Of a stretch of 50,102 nucleotides of DNA, positions 42,165-50,102 are shown one piece after another. The notes beneath the pieces were generated by a model that saw only the letters and a list, made by a program, of their open reading frames with translations, was not told the origin of the DNA and did not search any database. Numbering within the stretch: position 1 is the first letter of the stretch; each line of letters starts with the position of its first letter. The DNA lies in NCBI GenBank assembly GCA_035270785.1, contig DATESN010000114.1, positions 1 through 50,102 on the forward strand, read 5' to 3'. Origin of the DNA: DATESN01 sp035270785. Lineage in GTDB: Bacteria > Bacillota > Clostridia > Lachnospirales > Lachnospiraceae. The translations under genes and the position numbers were made by a program.

Positions 42165-43598
42165 TTAATATGCACGGCCCCAATAAACCATTTTCTTTGC
42201 TGGCTTTCCACAACAAATACAGGTATCTGCAATATTTTCCTGCTCAAATGGCATACACCGACTTGACGCTCCTGTCTTTTCTTTAATTTCGTCTTCGCAA
42301 GCTTGGTCTCCGCACCACATCGCTTTGATAAATCCTTGCTTTTCATCCAGGATTTTGTTGAATTCATCCAATTCTGTTGCTTTGGATGTATGGTCCTCAA
42401 TATGTGCTTTTGCACGAGCTAACATATCTGCTTGAATGGTAACTAAAAGCTCTGCTGCCTTACTTTCTATTTCATCCAAAGAAACTTCTATCTTTTCCCT
42501 TGTATCCCGTCGAACCATAATGCATTTATTGGCTTCTATATCTTTTGGTCCGATTTCCAAACGAATTGGAATTCCTCTCATTTCTTGTTCTGAGAATTTC
42601 CACCCTGGTGACTTGTCTGTATCATCTATTTTAACACGAATATCCTTTAAACGAGTTTTAAGTTCTGCGGCTTTTTCAAGTACGCCTTCTTTTTTCTGCT
42701 GGATTGGAATAATCATAATTTGAATTGGTGCAATCCGAGGTGGTAGTACTAGTCCCGAATCATCACCATGCACCATAATGATACCACCTATTAATCTTGT
42801 ACTAAGGCCCCAAGAAGTTTGATGTACATATTTTAACGTATTATCTTTTGCTGCGTATTGAATACCAAAAGCTTTTGCAAATCCATCTCCAAAGTTATGA
42901 CTGGTTCCAGATTGTAATGCTTTTCCATCATGCATTAATGCTTCTATGGTATACGTTGCTTCTGCTCCAGCAAACTTTTCTTTTTCCGTCTTACGCCCTT
43001 TAATTACAGGCATTGCTAATACCTCTTCACAAAAGTTTGCATAGACATTTAGCATAAGGATTGTTCGTTCTTCTGCTTCTTCAGCAGTAGCATGAGCGGT
43101 ATGTCCTTCTTGCCACAAAAACTCCCTACTTCTTAAGAATGGTCTTGTCGTCTTTTCCCATCGTACTACACTACACCATTGGTTATAATTCTTTGGCAAA
43201 TCACGGTGTGATTGAATTATGTTTTTATAAAAATCACAAAAAAGCGTTTCTGAAGTTGGCCTTACACAAAGTCTTTCTTGAAGTGGTTCCAAGCCACCAT
43301 GTGTAACCCATGCTACTTCAGGGGCAAACCCCTTTACATGATCTTTTTCTTTTTGTAACAAACTTTCAGGTATAAACATTGGCATATATACATTCTCTAC
43401 GCCTGTTTCCTTAAATCTAGCATCTAATTGCTGTTGAATGCCTTCCCAAATGGCATATCCTGCAGGTCTGATTATCATGCATCCTTTTACACTAGAATAA
43501 TCACTTAACTCTGCCTTTTTTACTACATCTGTATACCATTGTGCAAAATCTACATCTCTTGATGTAATTGCTTCCACTAACTTTTTTTCATCAGCCAT
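42165..43598 (-). CDS. proS: Prolyl-tRNA synthetase (archaeal/eukaryal-like, type 3)
   Basis: The 477-residue class II enzyme lacks the large editing insertion of bacterial ProRS and has the short C-terminal zinc-binding domain (CGDQACEDEIKEKTGASSRCMPF and CICCGKPAKKMVYWGRAY). Catalytic motifs include RPTSETLFCDFYKN and LRSREFLWQEGHTAHAT. AAAAGGAGAACAGTA precedes the ATG. It is preceded by a T-box leader with a likely Pro specifier. Confidence 0.96.
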   Translation of the reverse strand: MADEKKLVEAITSRDVDFAQWYTDVVKKAELSDYSSVKGCMIIRPAGYAIWEGIQQQLDARFKETGVENVYMPMFIPESLLQKEKDHVKGFAPEVAWVTHGGLEPLQERLCVRPTSETLFCDFYKNIIQSHRDLPKNYNQWCSVVRWEKTTRPFLRSREFLWQEGHTAHATAEEAEERTILMLNVYANFCEEVLAMPVIKGRKTEKEKFAGAEATYTIEALMHDGKALQSGTSHNFGDGFAKAFGIQYAAKDNTLKYVHQTSWGLSTRLIGGIIMVHGDDSGLVLPPRIAPIQIMIIPIQQKKEGVLEKAAELKTRLKDIRVKIDDTDKSPGWKFSEQEMRGIPIRLEIGPKDIEANKCIMVRRDTREKIEVSLDEIESKAAELLVTIQADMLARAKAHIEDHTSKATELDEFNKILDEKQGFIKAMWCGDQACEDEIKEKTGASSRCMPFEQENIADTCICCGKPAKKMVYWGRAY

Positions 43599-43638
43599 TA
43601 CTGTTCTCCTTTTATTTGCTCTTATTTATTATGGATAA

Positions 43639-43953
43639 GGCTCTTTTTTAAGAATAATAAAGAGCCTCCATCCCCAAAAGGGACCGAAGGCTCGGCGGTA
43701 CCACCCTAATTAGTGCTTCATGCACTCTTCTCTAAATTCGTTAACGCCGAAATACGCCATACTTTCATACAGAACTCCAAGGTAGGTTCTAAATTATTTC
43801 CTTAAGAATCTTTCACCATTTGACAAGTAATGATAGTCTCCTTGATTCTCTCTCTGAAAAGTTACTAATTTGTACTATTCCTCTTCTACGTCACTTTCCT
43901 ACATGTACACAAAGAATACATATTATCCTGCTTTTATCCACATAGCCTATATA
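43639..43953 (-). promoter_or_regulatory. T-box leader of proS
   Basis: On the minus strand the leader carries GAAGAGGAATAGTA, AGAGAG, GTGAAAGATTC, GAACCTACCTTGGAGTTC (with CCT, proline, at 43786-43784 as likely specifier) and the conserved T-box AGGGTGGTACCGCC (43707-43694). A hairpin pairing GGCTCTTT and AAAGAGCC (43639-43666) is the likely terminator, although its U-run is short. Uncharged tRNA-Pro would switch proS on. Confidence 0.92.
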
Positions 43954-43959
43954 AAATCG

Positions 43960-43988
43960 ATTTTAGGGGAATCTATCGGCTTTGTCAA
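43960..43988 (-). promoter_or_regulatory. Promoter of the proS T-box transcript
   Basis: On the minus strand perfect TTGACA (43988-43983), 17 bases, then TAAAAT (43965-43960). It begins just past the stop codon of the YtvI-like gene and fits the start of the T-box leader. Confidence 0.75.
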
Positions 43989-43991
43989 TAA

Positions 43992-45035
43992 CTAAGTTTC
44001 CTTTTTCATTTCTCTCCAGATTTCCATCACAATTAAAACGGAAATGGGACCGGTTATAATTCCACTGATTCCGTATAGTCTAACTCCTAAATAGACGGTT
44101 ACAAGCATCATCAAAGGATGCAACCCTATTTTCTTTCCGATTAATTTTGGTTCTAGATATTCTCTAGTAAACGCACATACCACATATAGCACAAGGACGC
44201 CTATGGCTTTGTAACCGTTATCACTCATCAATTGCCATATTGCTATTGGTATAAGTGTGATCCCAGTTCCTATAAATGGAAGGATGTCTAAAATTCCAAT
44301 TATGATTCCAAGAATTAAAAATTTATGAAATCCCATAAAAAATAATCCGCAAGATACAATACTTGTAATAATCATCATAATCGTAAGTTGCGCCTTTACA
44401 TACATTTTTATTATATGAAATACTTTGCTTACAACATGGCAAAATGTATGATATTTTTCCTTACTTTTTAATTTTGATTTATATAGTTCATAATCTTTTG
44501 CAAGCATAATAGCGAAAATATAAGTAATTGCCCATAGCGCAACGAAAATAGTAAGATATTTCATATAATGAATGGACTGGCTAAACATATTGGGGATGAT
44601 CTCCACCTCCATTTTATGAACAATTATATTTATTTTACTATAAATAAACGTTTCTATTTCACCTGCATTCATTCCAACTGAATGAGCAACTAATTTACTA
44701 TATTTTTCAATCATCTCACAAATGTTACATTCTATTTCACAATATATATCTGGAAGACATGTGGAAAACTTAATAAATCCCGTGATTCCAAACCAAAAAA
44801 GAATTGCCGGGATGCAACCAATGAAAAATAAAATAATGCCTATGGAAACTCCTTTTCCTATATGTGTTGTTTTACGAATTAAATTTAGTACTGGATTAAA
44901 TATGATTACAAATAATGTTCCTAATAAAAATGGAAACACTAATCCAAATATATATTTCATAAATAAGAATACCAAAATAGAATCCAATGCTATTATAATG
45001 TATTTTTTATCAACCTTATCAAATAATTTACCCAT
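43992..45035 (-). CDS. AI-2E-type permease, YtvI-like sporulation membrane protein
   Basis: The start at 45035 (347 residues) follows AGGTG; a start at 45074 has no ribosome binding site but is open. The protein has about eight transmembrane helices and ends GSVLIVMEIW-like (PISVLIVMEIWREM), as in the UPF0118/AI-2E permeases. The size and GIIIGILDILPFIGTGITLIPIAIWQL motif fit YtvI, a sporulation membrane protein in Firmicutes. The start codon lies within a 17-bp hairpin (45024-45069). The substrate is not known. Confidence 0.82.
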   Translation of the reverse strand: MGKLFDKVDKKYIIIALDSILVFLFMKYIFGLVFPFLLGTLFVIIFNPVLNLIRKTTHIGKGVSIGIILFFIGCIPAILFWFGITGFIKFSTCLPDIYCEIECNICEMIEKYSKLVAHSVGMNAGEIETFIYSKINIIVHKMEVEIIPNMFSQSIHYMKYLTIFVALWAITYIFAIMLAKDYELYKSKLKSKEKYHTFCHVVSKVFHIIKMYVKAQLTIMMIITSIVSCGLFFMGFHKFLILGIIIGILDILPFIGTGITLIPIAIWQLMSDNGYKAIGVLVLYVVCAFTREYLEPKLIGKKIGLHPLMMLVTVYLGVRLYGISGIITGPISVLIVMEIWREMKKET

Positions 45036-45069
45036 ACTATGATCACCTGAAAATAGTATGGGTAAATTA
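45024..45069 (-). promoter_or_regulatory. Perfect 17-bp hairpin over the YtvI-like start codon
   Basis: TAATTTACCCATACTAT (45024-45040) and ATAGTATGGGTAAATTA (45053-45069) are perfect complements with a 12-base loop. On the minus strand the loop holds the AGGTGATC ribosome binding site and the 3' arm holds the ATG at 45035. It also lies just after the stop codon of the pseudouridine synthase gene. Confidence 0.75.
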
Positions 45070-45076
45070 ATCATTC

Positions 45077-45811
45077 TTATGAAATTAAATTATGGAAAAT
45101 TTCCGAAGATGGTTCTATTTTAAATTCCATCTTTTTATTTGTAGCTGGATTTATAAATTGGAGTTTATAGGCACAAAGTGCAATATTATGGATCTTTCTT
45201 TTTTCTGAAATTGCAATCGTTTCTTGGGATCCATATTTTAGATCTCCTAAAAGTGGTATCCCTGCATTTGACATTTGTACTCGTATTTGATGATGACGGC
45301 CTGTTACTAATTGAACTTCTACCAAATAAACCTGTTTATCTCCTGTATTATCTTTATGTTCTAGGTTCGATCTCTCCTCTGTTTCACATGAAATAATCTG
45401 ATAACTTAATTCAGCACGTTTTGCATCGATCGTATCTTCTTTCACTATTTTTGAAAGATTGGACCTACTATCTTTTAACAAGAAATCAACCAGTGTTTCT
45501 TGATCCTTTTTTAAATTTCCAAATACAACCCCATAATAGTACTTTTTAATTAGATTGTTTCTTATTTGTTGGCTAAGTTCCCTAGCAACCTTTTGATTTT
45601 TTGCAACAACTAAGATTCCTTCTACTGGCTGATCCAAACGGTGAATTAGACCAAGATAAGGTTCTCCTTTGCTTTGACCTTTAGATGCAATATAATTCTT
45701 TATCTCACTAACCATATCTATCTGACCAAATTTACTTGTTTCTGTAGCAAGGCCTGGTGGTTTATGAACTACTATAATGGATTGATCTTCATATAATATT
45801 TTTATTCTCAT
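45077..45811 (-). CDS. RluA-family pseudouridine synthase
   Basis: The 244 residues have the catalytic core GLIHRLDQPVEGILVVAKN (active-site Asp) and later VQLVTGRHHQIRVQMSNAGIPLLGDLKYG, the RluA-family pattern. No S4 domain is present, so it is a short RluA-type enzyme that modifies a uridine in rRNA or tRNA. The target is unknown. Its ATG overlaps the stop of the response regulator (by 4 bases). It is the last gene before the hairpin at the YtvI-like start. Confidence 0.9.
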   Translation of the reverse strand: MRIKILYEDQSIIVVHKPPGLATETSKFGQIDMVSEIKNYIASKGQSKGEPYLGLIHRLDQPVEGILVVAKNQKVARELSQQIRNNLIKKYYYGVVFGNLKKDQETLVDFLLKDSRSNLSKIVKEDTIDAKRAELSYQIISCETEERSNLEHKDNTGDKQVYLVEVQLVTGRHHQIRVQMSNAGIPLLGDLKYGSQETIAISEKRKIHNIALCAYKLQFINPATNKKMEFKIEPSSEIFHNLIS

Positions 45812-46497
45812 ATTTTAAAACGATACCCTACTCCCCAAATAGTTTCTATATATTGAGGTTTTGCAGTTTCGAATTCTATCTTTTCTCGAATTTTTTTTAT
45901 ATGAACTGTAACCGTTGCAATATCTCCAATGGAATCCATATCCCAGATTTCTCTGAATAATTCGTCTTTTGTGTATACATGATTCGGATTTTCGGCTAAA
46001 AAGGTTAATAAATCAAATTCTTTTGTTGTAAATGCCCTCTCTTCTCCATCTACGTAAACACGACGGGCCGTTTTGTCAATTCGAATTCCTCGAATCTCCA
46101 CTATATCATTTTCTTTATTGTGACTTCCAACCAAACGATTATATCGTGCCAAATGAGCTTTTACTCTTGCAACCAATTCACTCGGACTAAAAGGTTTTGT
46201 AAGGTAATCATCGGCGCCCAATCCTAAGCCCCTTATTTTATCGATATCATCTTTTTTGGCAGATACCATAAGAATAGGAATATTTTTTTCTTCTCTTATT
46301 TTCTTACATATCTCAAAGCCATCCATACCAGGTAGCATGAGGTCTAAAATAATAAGATCGAATTTTTCTGCTAGTGCCCTTGTTAATCCGGCATCTCCTG
46401 TACTTTCCATTTCCACTTCGTAATCATTAATCTCTAAATAATCTTTTTCTAATTCTGCTATTTCCGCTTCATCTTCAATAATTAATATTCTACTCAT
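45808..46497 (-). CDS. OmpR/PhoB-family response regulator
   Basis: The start at 46497 or 46500 (two consecutive ATG codons) follows AGGAG. The 229 residues have acidic pocket ED (8-9), phospho-acceptor Asp52 in LDLMLPGMDG, KPFSPSELVARV, and a winged helix ending WGVGYRF. It overlaps the RluA gene by 4 bases and lies just after the histidine kinase gene stop. It is therefore the partner of that kinase. The longer frame to 46515 was rejected because it overlaps the kinase stop. Confidence 0.93.
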   Translation of the reverse strand: MSRILIIEDEAEIAELEKDYLEINDYEVEMESTGDAGLTRALAEKFDLIILDLMLPGMDGFEICKKIREEKNIPILMVSAKKDDIDKIRGLGLGADDYLTKPFSPSELVARVKAHLARYNRLVGSHNKENDIVEIRGIRIDKTARRVYVDGEERAFTTKEFDLLTFLAENPNHVYTKDELFREIWDMDSIGDIATVTVHIKKIREKIEFETAKPQYIETIWGVGYRFKI

Positions 46498-46514
46498 CAT
46501 CAATCTCCTGTCCA

Positions 46515-48017
46515 TTATATGTTTGTTACCTTTTTGCCTTTATCATCAGATTCTCGATATTTTCTAATCACAAAATGCATGCAAGTTCCTTCTTCTTCTT
46601 TACTAGTTGCCCAAATATATCCACCATGATCTTCCACTATTTTTTTTACAATAGATAAGCCGATTCCGCTTCCACCTTGTGCAGAATTTCTTGATTCATC
46701 GGTACGATAAAAACGTTCAAATATCTTTCCTAACTCTCTAGCCGATATTCCTTTTCCGTTATCCTCTATTTCAACTCGAATGGAATCTACTTCATCTAAT
46801 ATTCTAATATCAATAACTCCACTCTTTTTATCAATGTATTTTACGCTATTACTAATAATATTATTGATTACCCTTTTTAATTGTTCTGGGTCGGCGATAA
46901 TAACTGTTTCTTTTGAAACAAGATTATAATAGTTTAATTCTATATTCCTAGATTCCAAATCAAGTCCAACTTCTTCAATACAATCATTAAAATATTCTGA
47001 AATATTAATTTTGTGAAAATGATATGGTATACGATTAGAATCAATTTTTGAATAAATAGTTAGCTCATTAATCAGTCTATCCATATCTTTTGTTTTATTA
47101 TAAATTGTTTTAATGTACTTATCCATTTTTTCTGGAGTATCTGCCACTCCATCCATAATGCCTTCAACATATCCCCTTATGGATGTGATTGGAGTTTTTA
47201 AATCATGAGAAATATTACTAACTAACTCCCTATTTTGATTATCTGCCTGAACTTTTTCTTCTCCTGATTCTTTTAATCGAAGTCTCATCTGTTCGTAATT
47301 ATTATATAAATCTCCAATTTCACCGTTACACTCAGTTTCAAGTGCAAAATCAAAATTTCCTTCTGCAATATTCTGCATTGCACTATTTAACTCTCGAATT
47401 GGTGTGAAAACTCCTTTTCGAATCCATCTTGTTAACGTAAAGCTTGTAAATATAAGAATTAATACAATTGCTATAAACATATCTCTTAATAACGCTACGG
47501 AAATAAGGGAATTTACTTTTGTTACAATAAAAATACTTCCTTTTTCACCATCATCAAATATAAAGTCAATTTGCTTTACTAACTTTTGCATAGAGTTATA
47601 ATAATAACCTATTTCAGTATCTACGTTGTTACGTCCATATCTAGGCAAGGAATCAAAAATATGATTTGTTCCAATTTGATTACCAGAATAATATATCTCA
47701 TTATTTTTGCGAACAATAAGATAGGATGATTTGTTTTTTATCCTCTCATTCATACTGTCTAAATAGAAGGTGTCTTCCACTACCTTTACATCAACAGATA
47801 TTTGTCTTTCTAGCATAGTAAACTCATCATCCGTTAATTTTCCATATCCTTGAACAGGATCTGCTAGTATTGAAATATCCACTCTATCAAGTCCATAAAC
47901 TTCTTGCACGTTTTGTTTTATAATGAATCCAATTCCACAAAAAGCAACAACGGTGAGCACCAGTGGTAAAATAACAATGGTTAAAAATGTAATTAATAAT
48001 CTCGTATTTAACTTCAT
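46515..48017 (-). CDS. Sensor histidine kinase with HAMP domain
   Basis: The start at 48017 follows AGGTG; a longer frame to 48083 has no ribosome binding site. The 500 residues have a first transmembrane segment (about 7-31), an extracytoplasmic sensor (32-165), a second transmembrane segment (about 166-187), HAMP, HisKA with His271 in NISHDLKTPITS, and HATPase with NIISNSVKYI, DNGKGI and GSGIGLSIV. All motifs are intact. It is followed by the response regulator gene and the pseudouridine synthase gene. The signal is unknown. Confidence 0.93.
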   Translation of the reverse strand: MKLNTRLLITFLTIVILPLVLTVVAFCGIGFIIKQNVQEVYGLDRVDISILADPVQGYGKLTDDEFTMLERQISVDVKVVEDTFYLDSMNERIKNKSSYLIVRKNNEIYYSGNQIGTNHIFDSLPRYGRNNVDTEIGYYYNSMQKLVKQIDFIFDDGEKGSIFIVTKVNSLISVALLRDMFIAIVLILIFTSFTLTRWIRKGVFTPIRELNSAMQNIAEGNFDFALETECNGEIGDLYNNYEQMRLRLKESGEEKVQADNQNRELVSNISHDLKTPITSIRGYVEGIMDGVADTPEKMDKYIKTIYNKTKDMDRLINELTIYSKIDSNRIPYHFHKINISEYFNDCIEEVGLDLESRNIELNYYNLVSKETVIIADPEQLKRVINNIISNSVKYIDKKSGVIDIRILDEVDSIRVEIEDNGKGISARELGKIFERFYRTDESRNSAQGGSGIGLSIVKKIVEDHGGYIWATSKEEEGTCMHFVIRKYRESDDKGKKVTNI

Positions 48018-48137
48018 CAAAACACCTCGCTCAAGAAACACTAAATATAAGTTGATTATAGCACATACCATACTATTATCCATTAACTAGATGGAATATA
48101 ATTCTAAAATATTTATAAATACTTTTTTAAAAATAGA

Positions 48138-48166
48138 TTGACATATTTTATATATGTGCTATATTA
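48138..48166 (+). promoter_or_regulatory. Promoter of perR-rubrerythrin
   Basis: TTGACA (48138-48143), 17 bases, ATATTA (48161-48166). The start point would fall inside the palindrome at 48169-48187. Confidence 0.75.
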
Positions 48167-48168
48167 AT

Positions 48169-48187
48169 AACAGTAATCATTACTGTT
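48169..48187. promoter_or_regulatory. Per/Fur-type operator upstream of perR
   Basis: AACAGTAATcATTACTGTT is a perfect 9-1-9 palindrome. It resembles the Per box (7-1-7 core of TTATAAT-type) and overlaps the transcription start, suggesting autoregulation of perR and the rubrerythrin gene. Confidence 0.75.
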
Positions 48188-48205
48188 ACTTAAAGGAGGT
48201 GTTAC

Positions 48206-48595
48206 ATGTCACTAAGATATAGTAGGCAGCGGGAGGCCATTAAAGAGTTTTTAATCACCCGAACAGATCATCCTACTGCTGATGTGGTATATCAAAATGT
48301 TCGCATGGAATTTCCAAATATAAGCTTAGGTACCGTATATCGCAATCTTACGTTACTGGCTGATATTGGTGAGGTTTTGCGTCTAAGAGTTGGCGACGGT
48401 ACAGATCACTTTGATCATGATATGTCAAACCATTATCATTTTATCTGTCAGGACTGTGGTTGTGTCATTGATTTAAAAATGGATTACATGGAACAAATAA
48501 ATGAACTTGCGAAAAAGAATTTTGATGGAATCATTACTGATCATGTAGCTTACTTTACAGGAAGTTGCAGGCAGTGCATGAAAGATTATTCTTAA
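48206..48595 (+). CDS. perR: Fur-family peroxide regulator PerR
   Basis: The 129 residues have a winged helix (RQREAIKEFLITRTDHPTADVVYQNVR...GTVYRNLTLL), the metal-binding HFDHDMSNHYHFIC and two zinc CxxC motifs (CQDCG and CRQCM). The arrangement and pairing with reverse rubrerythrin make PerR more likely than Fur or Zur. Metal-catalysed His oxidation would release it from DNA. AAAGGAGGTG precedes the ATG and a palindromic operator overlaps the promoter. The rubrerythrin gene follows after 31 bases. Confidence 0.9.
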   Translation: MSLRYSRQREAIKEFLITRTDHPTADVVYQNVRMEFPNISLGTVYRNLTLLADIGEVLRLRVGDGTDHFDHDMSNHYHFICQDCGCVIDLKMDYMEQINELAKKNFDGIITDHVAYFTGSCRQCMKDYS

Positions 48596-48626
48596 AAAAA
48601 ATGTAACAAGAAAAGGAGATTTAATA

Positions 48627-49166
48627 ATGAAATTTGTATGTCAAGTATGTGGTTATGTTCATGAAGGCGATAGTGCTCCAGACAGATGTCCTGTATGTTC
48701 CGCTTTATCTGAAAGATTTACTCCACAAAGTGAAACAAAAACATGGGCTGCAGAACATGTTGTAGGGGTAGCACAAGGTTCAAGCGAAGATATCATGGCT
48801 GATTTAAGAGCAAACTTTGCTGGCGAATGTTCAGAAGTGGGTATGTATCTTGCAATGGCTCGTGTTGCTCATAGAGAAGGTTATCCAGAAATAGGAATGT
48901 ACTGGGAAAAGGCAGCTTTCGAAGAAGCAGAACATGCCGCAAAGTTTGCAGAACTATTAGGTGAAGTATTAACTAATTCCACCAAGAAAAACCTTGAATT
49001 AAGAGTGGAAGCTGAAAACGGTGCTACTGCAGGCAAATTTGATCTTGCAAAACGTGCCAAAGCCGCCAACTTAGATGCTATTCATGATACGGTTCATGAA
49101 ATGGCTAGAGACGAAGCACGTCACGGCAAGGCATTTGAAGGATTATTGAATAGATATTTTGGCTAA
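48627..49166 (+). CDS. Reverse rubrerythrin (rubredoxin-like N-terminus)
   Basis: The 179 residues begin with a rubredoxin-like iron site (CQVCGYVHEGDSAPDRCPVC; CxxC pairs), then a ferritin-like di-iron domain (EVGMYLAMARVAHREGYPEIG, EEAEHAAKFAE, HEMARDEARHGKAFEGLL). The order is the reverse of classical rubrerythrin and matches the clostridial NADH-linked peroxidase type. It reduces H2O2 and O2 in anaerobes. It is co-transcribed with perR and so is expected to be induced by peroxide. A terminator follows. Confidence 0.95.
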   Translation: MKFVCQVCGYVHEGDSAPDRCPVCSALSERFTPQSETKTWAAEHVVGVAQGSSEDIMADLRANFAGECSEVGMYLAMARVAHREGYPEIGMYWEKAAFEEAEHAAKFAELLGEVLTNSTKKNLELRVEAENGATAGKFDLAKRAKAANLDAIHDTVHEMARDEARHGKAFEGLLNRYFG

Positions 49167-49197
49167 GAACTTTACCAGTTGTTAAAAATAATTAATG

Positions 49198-49240
49198 AAA
49201 AAAAGAAGGACATATCCTGATGAATATGTCTTTCTTTTTT
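49198..49240. terminator. Terminator between the rubrerythrin gene and mtnN
   Basis: AAAAAAAGAAGGACATAT and ATATGTCTTTCTTTTTTT form an imperfect stem with a CCTGATGA loop, with A- and T-runs on both sides. It ends both convergent transcripts. Confidence 0.82.
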
Positions 49241-49241
49241 T

Positions 49242-49931
49242 CTATTGATACCGGTGAATAAATTGATTAATTACTTTTGTTGAATTTTCTGCAGCTTTTA
49301 TAGTAAACTCAGCATAATCCATATGTGAATTACCATCTGCGGAATCTGAAATAGCTCTAATTACTGCATAATCTACCTTATTAATGTAGCAAACCTGTCC
49401 AATTGCAGCCCCTTCCATTTCACAAGCGATTGCATCAAACTCCTTTACTATCCTATCCTTGCGATTTTTATCCACTACAAATTGATCACCAGAAGCAATG
49501 GTTCCTATTTCAAAATGAATACCTAATTCATCAACGCATTTTTCAATGATATCTACTATTGATTGACTACAAGGAATCTGAATGATATTAATTCCAGATA
49601 TAAGTCCAACAGGATCACCAATGGGAGAGGTATCCATATCATGCTGAACCATGTTGTCTGCAATCGCTATGTCTGCAATACCAAGTTTGTTTGTCAATGT
49701 TCCTGCAACTCCAATATTAAGGATGACCTCTGGATTGAATTTTAAAATCATGGTTTGTGCACAGGTAGCCGCAAATACTTTGCCAATTCCACAAACCGCA
49801 ACAACAACATCTTTTTCATGAATCTTTCCAGAAGCAAACGTGATACCACTTACTATCATTTCCTTTTTATCTTGAATCGTACTTTTAATCTTTTCAATTT
49901 CTACGCTCATTGCGCCTATAATACCAATCAT
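49242..49931 (-). CDS. mtnN: 5'-methylthioadenosine/S-adenosylhomocysteine nucleosidase
   Basis: The 229 residues have MIGIIGAMSVEIEKI, NIGVAGTL, GTIASGDQFV (the SGD motif) and ACEMEGAAIGQVCY with the catalytic DSADG near the end. It cleaves MTA, SAH and 5'-deoxyadenosine and is important where radical SAM enzymes work. AGGAGCC precedes the ATG. It is convergent with the rubrerythrin gene and stands alone on the minus strand. Confidence 0.95.
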   Translation of the reverse strand: MIGIIGAMSVEIEKIKSTIQDKKEMIVSGITFASGKIHEKDVVVAVCGIGKVFAATCAQTMILKFNPEVILNIGVAGTLTNKLGIADIAIADNMVQHDMDTSPIGDPVGLISGINIIQIPCSQSIVDIIEKCVDELGIHFEIGTIASGDQFVVDKNRKDRIVKEFDAIACEMEGAAIGQVCYINKVDYAVIRAISDSADGNSHMDYAEFTIKAAENSTKVINQFIHRYQ

Positions 49932-49964
49932 GAGTTAGGCTCCTTTTGTTATTTATAGATAATA

Positions 49965-50007
49965 GGCGTTTGCGAAACGCCACAGCCCTCATAAATACGG
50001 GCTTTTT
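49965..50007. terminator. Two hairpins upstream of mtnN, the second terminator-like
   Basis: GGCGTTT-gcg-AAACGCC (49965-49981) is a perfect 7-bp stem. AGCCC...GGGCT followed by TTTT (49984-50007) looks like a terminator for plus-strand transcription. No plus-strand gene ends just before them. Confidence 0.5.
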
Positions 50008-50023
50008 ACTTGTATAAAACAAA

Positions 50024-50102
50024 ACATCTCCTCAATGGTTTATGATAAAATAGAGTTGTCAAGAAACCACTTTATCAATCCACCAAAAAGGAGATGTACC
50101 TA
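50024..50102. mobile_element. Possible left edge of an insertion sequence, partial
   Basis: The 8-bp inverted arms ACATCTCC (50024-50031) and GGAGATGT (50090-50097) flank an AT-rich leader; the second arm contains AAAAAGGAG, a likely ribosome binding site just before the window end. The layout resembles the leader of transposase genes. The gene itself is outside the window, so this is only a suggestion. Confidence 0.25.

Noticed and set aside
45808..48017. VanRS-type assignment of the second two-component system
   Set aside because: The kinase and regulator are of the general OmpR/HAMP type with no resistance genes around; the specific signal cannot be named.

Overview
The window looks like a chromosomal segment of a low-GC, anaerobic, spore-forming Firmicute, most likely a Lachnospiraceae-type Clostridium (inferred from gene content and protein style; no rRNA is present). 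Pointers are the mazG/HU/rqcP/yabP/yabQ/divIC/spoIIE/tilS/hpt/ftsH order, CotS- and YtvI-like sporulation proteins, a PerR plus reverse-rubrerythrin pair for oxygen defence, a proS T-box, a cobalamin riboswitch, and an archaeal/eukaryal-type ProRS.

Layout. 1-1121 (-): an HtrA-like membrane-anchored protein, cut by the window edge, whose catalytic triad appears lost. 1301-5837 (+): mutS2, then a response regulator and histidine kinase. 5870-7213 (+): cobalamin riboswitch with terminator, a membrane-anchored transcobalamin-like (DUF4430) protein and an ECF S-component, together a probable B12-uptake unit. 7251-11962 (-): trmL, aminotransferase, Lrp/AsnC regulator, orphan AIR-synthase-like protein, VanW protein. 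12068-12823 (+): an unknown membrane protein. 12841-21692 (-): exonuclease, nth, a B12-binding radical SAM protein, galT, galK, a ferredoxin-like aldo/keto reductase and a membrane glycerophosphodiesterase. 21898-22566 (-): a stand-alone FakA C-terminal-like domain and three tRNAs (Gly, Gly, Phe) with a good promoter. 22822-26126 (+): three genes resembling B. subtilis YdjI, YdjG and YdjH, without the usual PspA. 26204-26522 (-): a tRNA-Leu relic, tRNA-Leu and tRNA-Tyr. 26569-28710 (-): a GH13 amylase.

28990-37060 (-) is the classic Firmicute division/sporulation/tRNA block read from mazG down to ftsH. Its SpoIIE is short and lacks the membrane domain. 37080-43598 (-): PEGA lipoprotein, CotS-like kinase, CCA-adding enzyme, acetate kinase and T-box-controlled proS. 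43992-48017 (-): a YtvI-like permease, an RluA-type pseudouridine synthase and a second two-component system. 48206-49166 (+): perR and reverse rubrerythrin behind a promoter with a 9-1-9 palindrome. 49242-49931 (-): mtnN. The last ~80 bases may be the edge of an insertion sequence.

Most of the window is ordinary housekeeping. The less ordinary parts are the degenerate HtrA, the YdjIGH cassette without PspA, the membrane-less SpoIIE, a dispersed palindromic element that supplies the ribosome binding site of two genes, an in-frame palindromic tandem duplication inside mazG, and a 17-bp hairpin at the ytvI start. Names rest on motif recognition by eye; no database search was run.
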